A stretch of DNA of 5,559 bases, taken from positions 1-5,559 of the forward strand of contig USSA01000185.1 in the NCBI GenBank assembly GCA_900557255.1, in the 5' to 3' direction. Shown here one piece after another: positions 1-5,482 of this stretch (the stretch's first letter is position 1; each line of letters opens with the position of its first letter). The translations under genes and the position numbers were made by a program. Source of the stretch: an uncultured Prevotella sp. (GTDB taxonomy: Bacteria; Bacteroidota; Bacteroidia; Bacteroidales; Bacteroidaceae). A model generated the notes under the pieces. It had not been told where the DNA came from. It was given only the letters and a program-made list of their open reading frames with translations, and made no database searches.

Positions 1-86
1 TTCTCCATAAAAATATACTAATTTTCAGGCGTTTTTTTAATTCCGCCAACAGGTTTTATAATATAGTAATATGAAGGGAAAATTTC

Positions 87-125
87 AAAAAAAAACGCCA
101 ATATTTTGAAAAAAAAGTATTGGCG
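87..125 (-). terminator. Intrinsic terminator of the AAA/DUF4143 ATPase gene
   Basis: Perfect 8-bp arms CGCCAATA (96-103) and TATTGGCG (118-125) enclose a T-rich (minus-strand) loop. Further A/T pairs inside could lengthen the stem, although the 104/117 position is a mismatch in minus-strand RNA. Read on the minus strand, the stem runs straight into nine T residues (complement of 87-95), the classic layout of a Rho-independent terminator. It lies about 100 bp past the ATPase stop codon, which leaves a long 3' untranslated region. There is no comparable T-run on the plus-strand side, so it acts in one direction. Confidence 0.85.
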
Positions 126-154
126 CTTGATTATTGAATTAGCGGCTTATAAGT

Positions 155-190
155 CCGCCCTAACTATGTTAAAAAAGGTAGTTAGGGCGG
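155..190 (-). repeat. 12-bp perfect inverted repeat in the 3' UTR of the ATPase gene
   Basis: Arms CCGCCCTAACTA (155-166) and TAGTTAGGGCGG (179-190) are exact reverse complements around a 12-nt A-rich loop. No T-run follows on either strand, so this is not by itself an intrinsic terminator. It sits between the ATPase stop (228) and the terminator at 87-125, so it would form a stable GC-rich hairpin in the transcript. A second imperfect dyad, GCGGCTTA/TAAG-T-CCGC (142-158), shares bases 155-158 with its left arm. It could stabilise the mRNA 3' end, pause transcription or bind a protein; the sequence does not decide between these. Confidence 0.7.
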
Positions 191-227
191 TGGTATCCTA
201 AGTGAGGTAAGGATGAGTGCCCTTTTC

Positions 228-1523
228 TTAGTCTTTTAATGTAGCCAAAGGTATAACCTTTACTCCATCTTCCCTGGTATAAGCCATTTCGCCTCCTGTC
301 ATGACAATCAGCAGGTCTGGCTCTCTGAGTGGCATCTGATGCTCTGTCTTGTTCTTCTCACGAATCAAATCCCGTAGTTGCAGGAGATGCTTGGCACCAT
401 CTTCTATCTCCCGACTACCCAACTTGCATTCTATCAAGGCATAGCGGCCATCTGCAAGATGAAGCACGATGTCTGCCTCCAGGTCATAGCGGTCGTGATA
501 GTAAGAGACTCTACCTCCCAAGGCTTGCGAATATACCTTCAGGTCGCGAATGCACATACACTCGAATATGAAACCAAAGGTTCGAAGGTCTAATTCCAGA
601 TTTCTTGGTGACATACCCAAAGCAGCAACAGCTATGGAAGGATCTACAAAGCAACGCTTGGCTCCCGAACGGATTGCAGCGGCTGAGCGGATTGCCGGAC
701 ACCATGCCTCCACATCTTCTATGACAAACAATCGTTGCAGGGCAGAAACATAATCATCAAATGTTGGCATCGACGTTTTCTCCATTTCTACCGTGATGTC
801 TGCCAACATCTTGGATTTCTTGACGAGGGTGCAGATGTTCCGGGCATAAGAACGCATGATGAGTCGAGCCAAAGCTGGCTGTCTTCTTACGCCATCTACC
901 CTCGATATATCTTCATCGCAAATCACATTTACGTAATCCTGTGCTATCAGTAATTGTGCCTCCTGCGAAGTGACGTCCAGTGATGCTGGCCAACCGCCTC
1001 GGCAAGCAGCGAAAATCAGTTTCTCCACGGTCATGTCTGACAGAAATCCATCAATATCGTAAGCTGGGTCATCAAACAATAAACGTAAAGATATGGAGCC
1101 TGTTGATTCCTTTGACTCATAAAGGCTCATAGGATACATGGGCATCTTGGAGATGCGACCAGTACCCGTATGCATGATTTCTCCGTTTTTGTCTTCGACG
1201 ACTGTAGAACCGGTTAAGATAAACTGACCTTTCTGTTTTCGCTCATCTACGGTATTCCGAACAGCATCCCATAAAACTGGTGCTACCTGCCACTCGTCTA
1301 TCAGTCGTGGTGTTTTGCCTTTGAGCAGCAAGGATGGTTTGGTGCGTGCCGTCGCCAGATATCCTTCACGCTTATCTGGATCTTGCATCTTGATTACGCT
1401 CTTTGACTGCTGCATGGCCGTAGTGGTTTTTCCGCACCATTTTGGTCCAACAATCTGTACTGCTCCAAAGGCTTCCAGACGAAGTTGGAGCATTCTGTCT
1501 GCTATTCTATCTAAATACTTCAT
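228..1523 (-). CDS. AAA family ATPase with DUF4143 / nuclease-like C-terminal domain
   Basis: This is a cytosolic P-loop ATPase of 431 residues, a usual length for the AAA_14-DUF4143 family common in Bacteroidota. Visible motifs are Walker A GPKWCGKT (26-33), Walker B RLIDEWQ (73-79), a sensor-like strand FILTGS (101-106) and a conserved Arg in GTGRI (120-124). The middle region carries RGGWPASL, typical of DUF4143. The C-terminal domain has EAD (349-351) followed by IECK (364-367), the spacing of a PD-(D/E)XK nuclease-like core. I start at the ATG at 1523; the upstream in-frame TTG at 1529 would add two residues and is less likely. A good promoter lies just upstream and a terminator downstream, so it appears monocistronic. 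The cellular role of this family is not established; DNA binding or cleavage is inference. No signal peptide or membrane segment is seen. Confidence 0.9.
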   Translation of the reverse strand: MKYLDRIADRMLQLRLEAFGAVQIVGPKWCGKTTTAMQQSKSVIKMQDPDKREGYLATARTKPSLLLKGKTPRLIDEWQVAPVLWDAVRNTVDERKQKGQFILTGSTVVEDKNGEIMHTGTGRISKMPMYPMSLYESKESTGSISLRLLFDDPAYDIDGFLSDMTVEKLIFAACRGGWPASLDVTSQEAQLLIAQDYVNVICDEDISRVDGVRRQPALARLIMRSYARNICTLVKKSKMLADITVEMEKTSMPTFDDYVSALQRLFVIEDVEAWCPAIRSAAAIRSGAKRCFVDPSIAVAALGMSPRNLELDLRTFGFIFECMCIRDLKVYSQALGGRVSYYHDRYDLEADIVLHLADGRYALIECKLGSREIEDGAKHLLQLRDLIREKNKTEHQMPLREPDLLIVMTGGEMAYTREDGVKVIPLATLKD

Positions 1524-1543
1524 GTTCAATATGTTTTTGTTTG

Positions 1544-1575
1544 CAAAGATAGTAATAAATAGTGGAATCTACAAA
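1544..1575 (-). promoter_or_regulatory. Bacteroidota-type promoter of the ATPase gene
   Basis: On the minus strand, TTTG (complement of 1572-1575) is followed after exactly 20 bp by TATCTTTG (complement of 1544-1551). This fits the Bacteroidota primary-sigma consensus of a -33 TTTG and a -7 TAnnTTTG. Transcription should begin near 1537, leaving a leader of only about 14 nt before the ATG at 1523. No Shine-Dalgarno sequence is evident in that leader, as is common in the phylum. Confidence 0.75.
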
Positions 1576-1677
1576 TAATTTTGTATTTTTGTGGTATTTT
1601 ATTTTGTGTTTTAACGGTATTTTACTTTGTATTTTTGCGATACTTTACTTTGTGTTTTTGCGGTAAACGGTATTTTA
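1575..1677. repeat. Four 23-bp imperfect tandem repeats upstream of the ATPase promoter
   Basis: Copies occupy 1575-1597, 1598-1620, 1621-1643 and 1644-1666. The plus-strand consensus is approximately TTTACTTTGTRTTTTTG followed by CGGTAT. A partial extra piece follows: the 12-mer AACGGTATTTTA occurs at 1613-1624 and again at 1666-1677. The array abuts the -33 element of the ATPase promoter, and its period is close to two helical turns. It is in no gene. It may be a multi-site operator, an A-tract upstream element, or a slippage-prone array; position favours regulation, but nothing in the sequence proves it. Confidence 0.75.
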
Positions 1678-1711
1678 ATGTCCGTTTTCATAACTGATAC
1701 TATTCTTAGGA

Positions 1712-1770
1712 GGAAAATAAAAAACATTCATGGCAATTCGCTATTATATCAATAGGAAAGCCATGAATGT
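1712..1770 (-). terminator. Intrinsic terminator of the lipoprotein/TonB/Sel1 operon
   Basis: Eleven-bp perfect arms ACATTCATGGC (1724-1734) and GCCATGAATGT (1760-1770) flank a 25-nt loop. The loop contains its own 5-bp hairpin, CTATT (1741-1745) with AATAG (1751-1755). On the minus strand the stem is followed by a tract read as TTTTTATTTTCCT. It begins 7 bp after the stop codon of the last lipoprotein gene. The plus-strand flank is only moderately T-rich, so weak bidirectional action is possible but unproven. Confidence 0.85.
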
Positions 1771-1777
1771 AATAAGT

Positions 1778-2296
1778 TTATTGAAGTTTTAATTTTCTAG
1801 AACCTGTCCAACTTACTTTGCTGATAGATTCTGAGGAAAGTTCAAGTGTCTTGTAATCTTTGGAAACGGTACCTCGTAGGACTAAATCGTTGGCGTAAAC
1901 GGTTATGTCATAGCCATTCGCTTCCCATTCTCCACTCCAAGTAGCATCGTCTTGCAATGTTTCCTTGATGCTGACTTTGCCATTGTTCTTGAAGGTAATG
2001 CGCAATGACTCAGTAAATGTGCTCTTATCCAAGTCTCTTTCGTCATCATATACGATGTCGTCTTCTACTTGGCGTGTTACCTTATATACCATTTTCCCTC
2101 TTTGTGCAACTGTGTCGCTAAAGATTTTTGTAGAGTCCACTTGTGGCTCTACTTTTTCTGAAACGATAGAGTCTTTTATAGCCGTACTGTCTACGGTTTC
2201 TGCATCTTTAGTCTGTTTGTTGCCACAGGCGGTAAATGATGCGACTAGGCAAACGGCTAATGCTGTGATAATAGAATGTCTCATGAGGCTTGTCAT
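1778..2296 (-). CDS. Putative lipoprotein, lipocalin-like, last gene of the operon
   Basis: The product has 172 residues and is probably a lipid-anchored envelope protein. A short charged N-terminus and hydrophobic core end in the lipobox-like FTAC, with Cys24 the likely acylated residue (the Phe at -3 is a tolerated variant). A Ser/Asp/Thr-rich linker with DST, DSI and DST motifs (about 33-60) precedes a globular region of about 100 residues rich in alternating strand patterns, including WSGEWEANGYDITVY. That resembles the small beta-barrel lipocalin-like domains common in Bacteroidota lipoproteins, but the match is by eye only. The ATG overlaps the TGA of the preceding gene (ATGA, 2293-2296), suggesting translational coupling, and AAGGAAA lies upstream. 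An in-frame ATG at 2284 would give a 20-residue signal peptide and is a fair alternative start. Function unknown. Confidence 0.8.
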   Translation of the reverse strand: MTSLMRHSIITALAVCLVASFTACGNKQTKDAETVDSTAIKDSIVSEKVEPQVDSTKIFSDTVAQRGKMVYKVTRQVEDDIVYDDERDLDKSTFTESLRITFKNNGKVSIKETLQDDATWSGEWEANGYDITVYANDLVLRGTVSKDYKTLELSSESISKVSWTGSRKLKLQ

Positions 2297-2778
2297 TTGA
2301 TTTCCTTTACAATTTTTGCGGATGCAGCACAGTCCTTGGCTCTAACCAGAGTGATGTCACCTTCATAACTGTCTGGCAAAAGGTTAAAGTTGAGATGATC
2401 ACATTCAGCAAAGCCGTTCTTCATGTGATAACTAACATTTGTGAGAAACTTCTTGCCGTTTTGTATCAAAACCAAGGCATCTCCTTCGTGTTGTCCATCA
2501 AATGCATCTGCGCAATCTTTCTTGACGCCAGACTTCTGTAATGCCTCCTTTACAGACATTCCTACTGCCAAATTGTTTGATTTAGCAATACTGTCTGCTC
2601 TTGCAATACTATCAGCACGAACTATGCTGTCGACCCTAGCGATACTGTCAGCTTTAGCTTGTGCTATGGCAGCTGAGTCTATTCCATTTTCAGAACTGTT
2701 TCTATTGCTGTTGGAGCAACTTATGATGCTTGTTGTGAAACAGACAAGCATCATGATAAAAAAATGTTTCTTTTTCAT
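2293..2778 (-). CDS. Putative lipoprotein with Asp-Ser-Ile hexapeptide repeat linker
   Basis: The product has 161 residues and is predicted to be lipid-anchored. The signal peptide ends in the lipobox IISC with Cys21 as the likely lipidated residue. A linker follows with four tandem hexapeptides of the form [AV]DSI[AV][RK] at residues 43-66, charge-patterned and probably helical or extended, then a globular domain of about 90 residues beginning LAVGMSVKEALQKSG. I recognise no family for that domain; the GMSVKEAL phrase is loosely like the start of BamE/SmpA-type modules. I chose the ATG at 2778; the only upstream start is a GTG at 2802 that would spoil the signal peptide. It lies 64 bp after the TonB-domain gene and overlaps the next lipoprotein gene by 4 bp. 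Its two Cys in the mature domain (in KDCADA and AECDHL, with a third in KDCAAS) could form a disulphide. Function unknown. Confidence 0.8.
   Translation of the reverse strand: MKKKHFFIMMLVCFTTSIISCSNSNRNSSENGIDSAAIAQAKADSIARVDSIVRADSIARADSIAKSNNLAVGMSVKEALQKSGVKKDCADAFDGQHEGDALVLIQNGKKFLTNVSYHMKNGFAECDHLNFNLLPDSYEGDITLVRAKDCAASAKIVKEIK
2581..2652 (-). repeat. Four 18-bp coding tandem repeats inside the lipoprotein gene
   Basis: Four units of exactly 18 bp encode the hexapeptides ADSIAR, VDSIVR, ADSIAR and ADSIAK. The copies differ at many synonymous positions (for example ATA, ATC and TCA/TCG-type codon variation), so the array is not a recent slippage product. The peptide pattern appears to have been kept while the DNA diverged. 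Loss or gain of one unit would keep the reading frame. Confidence 0.7.
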
Positions 2779-2842
2779 TGTCTTGTAATCTGTAATTAAC
2801 ACTTTATAGTAGCCACTTTCACGTCTTTAGTATAGATTCTTA

Positions 2843-3679
2843 TTAAAATCTGAATACAACAGGAACTTCGTTTTTTACACGAGCTGGAATACCTTTCAGT
2901 TTGCCAGGATTCCACTTTGGCATAGCCTTAACAACACGTAGGGCTTCCCTATCAAATGACGGGTTAACACTTCTACTAATCTTAACGTCAGATATAGAGC
3001 CGTCTTTCTCTATGATAAACTGTACGATTACACGTCCTTGTATGCCATTTTCCTGTGCCTCAACAGGATATTTTACATTGCTGTTCAGATAAGACTTCAT
3101 TGCACTTTCACCACCAGGAAAAGATGGCTTTTCATCAACTTTATCAATTTCAATGACTTCGTTGTAAGCTAGCTCTTCGTTTGGATTCCAATTTACAAGT
3201 TCATCGTATTTAAGTGAGTCGCTCTGCAATTGGAAAAACAGATCTTCTAAAATGACCCCATCGGGATTAGTTTGCCATGTTATCTTCTCCTCCTTCATCT
3301 TGACGTTGTCAATCTTGATATAGATGCTTCCGTTTGCAGTGATGTTGTATGAGAATGACAGGCCATGTTTAGAGATAGGTATCACGATATTTCCACCGCC
3401 TTTTCCTTCAGTATTAGCAGGTTTGAATACGATGTCCCACTCATTTTTGTTCGACTTATTGTTGAAGAAATAATGGTTTTTGATTTTTTTGTTAAAGTCG
3501 TTCACCAAATTTGGGCTTGGCTTAGTGACAGTTGTTGTATTGGCTTTTTGTGTAGTGCCTCGTCTTGCTTGTCCGAAGGTCGGACTTCCTGTTAGCATAA
3601 CGAATATTGCTAAAATGATACTTTTTCCGATTTTAGAGGAAAAAGTGGTGCTTAATGTTTGTAAAAATGAATGCTTCAT
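2843..3679 (-). CDS. Exported protein with C-terminal TonB (TonB_C) domain
   Basis: The product has 278 residues. A basic N-terminus and hydrophobic stretch (about 20-30) end in SPTFG-Q, a plausible signal peptidase I site near residue 36, though an uncleaved membrane anchor is also possible. Residues about 50-180 form a region I do not recognise. The last 96 residues are a clear TonB C-terminal domain: EKPSFPGG (183-190), KYP (203-205), GRV (215-217), a central DGSISDV strand, SRSVNPSFDREAL (235-247) and MPKWNPG (253-259), ending PVVFRF. In true TonB proteins this domain contacts the TonB box of outer-membrane receptors. Here the usual Pro-rich periplasmic spacer is missing and no exbB/exbD is nearby, so energy transduction is doubtful and a periplasmic scaffold or binding role is possible. 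I prefer the ATG at 3679; the ATG at 3733 would overlap the upstream gene by 14 bp and bury the signal sequence. Confidence 0.88.
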   Translation of the reverse strand: MKHSFLQTLSTTFSSKIGKSIILAIFVMLTGSPTFGQARRGTTQKANTTTVTKPSPNLVNDFNKKIKNHYFFNNKSNKNEWDIVFKPANTEGKGGGNIVIPISKHGLSFSYNITANGSIYIKIDNVKMKEEKITWQTNPDGVILEDLFFQLQSDSLKYDELVNWNPNEELAYNEVIEIDKVDEKPSFPGGESAMKSYLNSNVKYPVEAQENGIQGRVIVQFIIEKDGSISDVKISRSVNPSFDREALRVVKAMPKWNPGKLKGIPARVKNEVPVVFRF

Positions 3680-3719
3680 AATAAATGTAATGCTTTTATG
3701 AGTCCACTTAATAATGTTA

Positions 3720-4949
3720 TTAATATATGACATTTGTAACCTTTCCGTTTCTAACCTTTACGATTCTAGGGAATACCTTCCCAAGAAGATTGGCCAGTCG
3801 GAGACCATAGGAAGGGATATATTGTTTGTAAGTACCAACTAAGTCTCTGTAAGGACCATTGTATTTGTACATTTGATATCTGCTACCATCAGTCTCAAAA
3901 GTCCTGAATTCGGTAAGGATACCTTCTGGCATACCTATATAAACCTTTCCCTTTTTAATGTTGTCGTATGCTCTCTGTCCATATTTCGCTACAAGACTTT
4001 TTTCTTGTGCTATCATTGATTTATAATTTGGTAAATTGGCCAGAATAGTTTTCATGTCTTGATTTCCTTGTTCTGCACCAATTTTCAGATACTTAACAAA
4101 GTCTGCGTAAGAAAGATTTTTGCTAATACCTAAATCATTCTTACCTTCCATTTTCAATAAATAGGCACCAACCAAAACCTGAATTGCATCAAGGTTTTTT
4201 AGATCAGCTGCCTTGCGCAAATATTTGACTCCTTCTGGTATGTTTTTTGTTATACCCTTTTGTTTGTTACCGTTTAAGAGCATGTCACCATAATAATAGG
4301 CTGCTTCTGGAGAATTGTTTTTGATCGCTTTGAGATACCAATTCATAGCTTCCGAATCATTCTTAGCTACACCTTTGCCTTCATCATAGGCTTTTCCCAG
4401 ATAGTATTGAGCCTGCGCATATTCTTGGTTGGCTGCTTTTGTATACCATTTCACGGCTTCTTCAAGGTTCTTTTCTACCCATTTGCCATATTCATAGCAG
4501 ATTCCCAAGTTGCATTGTGCTATTGGTAGTCCTTGTTCTGCCGCTTTTGTATACCACTCTACGGCTTTTTTAGGGTTTAATTCCTCAATTTCATAATAGT
4601 ATCCTAAGCTGTTTTGTGCTTCAGCATATCCTTGTTCAGCTGCTTTTGTGTACCATTTTTCGGCTTCTCCATAGTTCTGGTATACTCCATAGCCATAATA
4701 ATAGCAGTTGCCTAAGTTGTATTCTGCTTTAGCATTTTCTTGTTCTGCAGCTCTTGTGAACCATTTTACTGCTTCAGGTAAATTTTCCGTAACCCCTTTC
4801 CCATCATAATATGCTTCGCCCAAAGCATTCTGTGCTTCTGCTTCACCAGACTTGGCTTTTAGCGTGAGGGTGACAATGTTGGCAGTTTGTGCAAATACTC
4901 CCGATGCTATCGCAAAGAAGAGTATCATGATTAGATAAATCTTTTTCAT
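3720..4949 (-). CDS. Exported Sel1-like repeat protein with extra C-terminal domain
   Basis: The product has 409 residues. A signal peptide (1-20, ending VFA before Gln21) directs export. Residues 34-296 contain six to seven Sel1-like repeats, helical hairpins of about 36 residues related to TPRs, with the recurring pattern AxAQxxLGxxYxxGxGVxxNxxEAVKWYTKAAEQG. Repeat 3 (108-140) is three residues short, and the last two (213-251, 252-296) are longer and degenerate. Such solenoids usually mediate protein-protein contacts. The C-terminal 76 residues (334-409) start GKVYIGMPEGILTEF and end IVKVRNGKVTNVIY, resembling a small BamE/SmpA-like module found in other Bacteroidota proteins; that match is by eye. 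I start at the ATG at 4949; an upstream in-frame TTG at 4982 would place 11 charged residues before the signal peptide. It is followed 40 bp later by the TonB-domain gene. Confidence 0.88.
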   Translation of the reverse strand: MKKIYLIMILFFAIASGVFAQTANIVTLTLKAKSGEAEAQNALGEAYYDGKGVTENLPEAVKWFTRAAEQENAKAEYNLGNCYYYGYGVYQNYGEAEKWYTKAAEQGYAEAQNSLGYYYEIEELNPKKAVEWYTKAAEQGLPIAQCNLGICYEYGKWVEKNLEEAVKWYTKAANQEYAQAQYYLGKAYDEGKGVAKNDSEAMNWYLKAIKNNSPEAAYYYGDMLLNGNKQKGITKNIPEGVKYLRKAADLKNLDAIQVLVGAYLLKMEGKNDLGISKNLSYADFVKYLKIGAEQGNQDMKTILANLPNYKSMIAQEKSLVAKYGQRAYDNIKKGKVYIGMPEGILTEFRTFETDGSRYQMYKYNGPYRDLVGTYKQYIPSYGLRLANLLGKVFPRIVKVRNGKVTNVIY

Positions 4950-4988
4950 ATTCTTCTTGTTTTTAATTGTTATTATTCCCAATATTGT

Positions 4989-5471
4989 TTACAAGTGTAA
5001 ATGTATCATGTCTAATAGCTGGTTTGCAAAAATTGCGTTCCAATAGTTTGCAATAGGTGAACCCTTAGTCAAAACAGGCATCTCTTGAAAATATGGATGC
5101 GTTACAACCATTGTATATTGATGAGTCATTGCAAATTTTTTGAGATAGGCGAATGTCCCATGTTTTGTACGACAACATCCAACAATGATTTTGATAGTTG
5201 GAATACTTGCTACAATATTATACCAATCTTCAAATCTGCGACCTACTCCATCACCAATGGTAATAACTGCAATTTCTGCCGTTCCATTACGTTGTAGAAT
5301 AGCCAGTTGCTCTTTCTTGAGAATGATGGAACGGCTATCATAAAGCCATCCTTCACGATGTGAAATTAAAAGTTCTATCAATCTGGTAGCACTTAGTGTC
5401 TTGCCATGATTGCCTAATGCGCTGATGGCTATCAGTAGCTTTTCTGGCTTTGTATTTTCTAATTTTTCCAT
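4989..5471 (-). CDS. Small P-loop NTPase of unknown function
   Basis: The product has 160 residues, with no signal peptide or membrane segment, so it is likely cytosolic. After the strand KLLIAIS comes ALGNHGKT (18-25), matching the Walker A pattern [AG]xxxxGK[ST], followed by a helix. A strand IAVITIGD (67-74) ends in Asp74, which may serve as the Walker B acidic residue. A third strand, KIIVGCCRTKHGT (94-106), carries Cys-Cys and Arg-Thr-Lys. The order fits a compact single-domain P-loop protein, and the GD plus RTK(H/G)G signature recalls small uncharacterised P-loop proteins of bacteria; this is from memory and not a search result. It lacks the KGGxGKS Walker A of ParA/MinD. It lies 11 bp after an upstream stop codon and 39 bp before the Sel1 gene start, so it is probably co-transcribed with both. 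Function unknown; I would not assign one. Confidence 0.75.
   Translation of the reverse strand: MEKLENTKPEKLLIAISALGNHGKTLSATRLIELLISHREGWLYDSRSIILKKEQLAILQRNGTAEIAVITIGDGVGRRFEDWYNIVASIPTIKIIVGCCRTKHGTFAYLKKFAMTHQYTMVVTHPYFQEMPVLTKGSPIANYWNAIFANQLLDMIHLHL
4998..5030 (-). promoter_or_regulatory. Possible internal promoter ahead of the Sel1 gene
   Basis: On the minus strand TTTG (complement of 5027-5030) is followed after 21 bp by TACATTTA (complement of 4998-5005), which matches TAnnTTTG in all but the last base. It lies within the 3' end of the P-loop gene and would start transcription near 4990, giving the envelope genes a second entry point. The final-G mismatch makes this weak, and such matches arise by chance in AT-rich DNA. 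Confidence 0.25.
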
Positions 5472-5482
5472 AAGCTAATCAT

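Noticed and set aside
1..8. ATG on the minus strand (complement of 6-8) that could begin a gene leaving the window
   Set aside because: Fewer than three codons are visible and no good -7/-33 pair precedes it, so no gene can be supported.
28..47. Short inverted repeat GGCG...CGCC around a T-run
   Set aside because: Only 4-bp arms with a 12-nt loop and no T-run directly after the stem on either strand; expected by chance in this AT-rich stretch.
329..953. Several plus-strand open frames opposite the ATPase gene
   Set aside because: They lie antisense to a well-supported gene, their translations show no recognisable domain and are compositionally odd, and they lack promoters.
1724..1770. 11-bp inverted repeat as ends of a small mobile element or invertible segment
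   Set aside because: Only 25 bp lie between the arms, they contain no promoter, and position plus the T-rich tract fit a terminator better.
3682..3689. TACATTTA just upstream of the TonB-domain gene as a -7 element
   Set aside because: The last base differs from the consensus, no TTTG or TTG lies 19-21 bp upstream, and transcription would start almost at the ATG.
1965..3701. Plus-strand open frames opposite the lipoprotein and TonB-domain genes
   Set aside because: Hydrophobic, Cys/Ser/Leu-rich translations are the expected mirror of the minus-strand genes; no independent signals support them.
4062..4850. DNA-level repeats of about 108 bp as a mobile or CRISPR-like array
   Set aside because: They are fully explained by the Sel1 repeats of the encoded protein and stay in frame with diverged codons.
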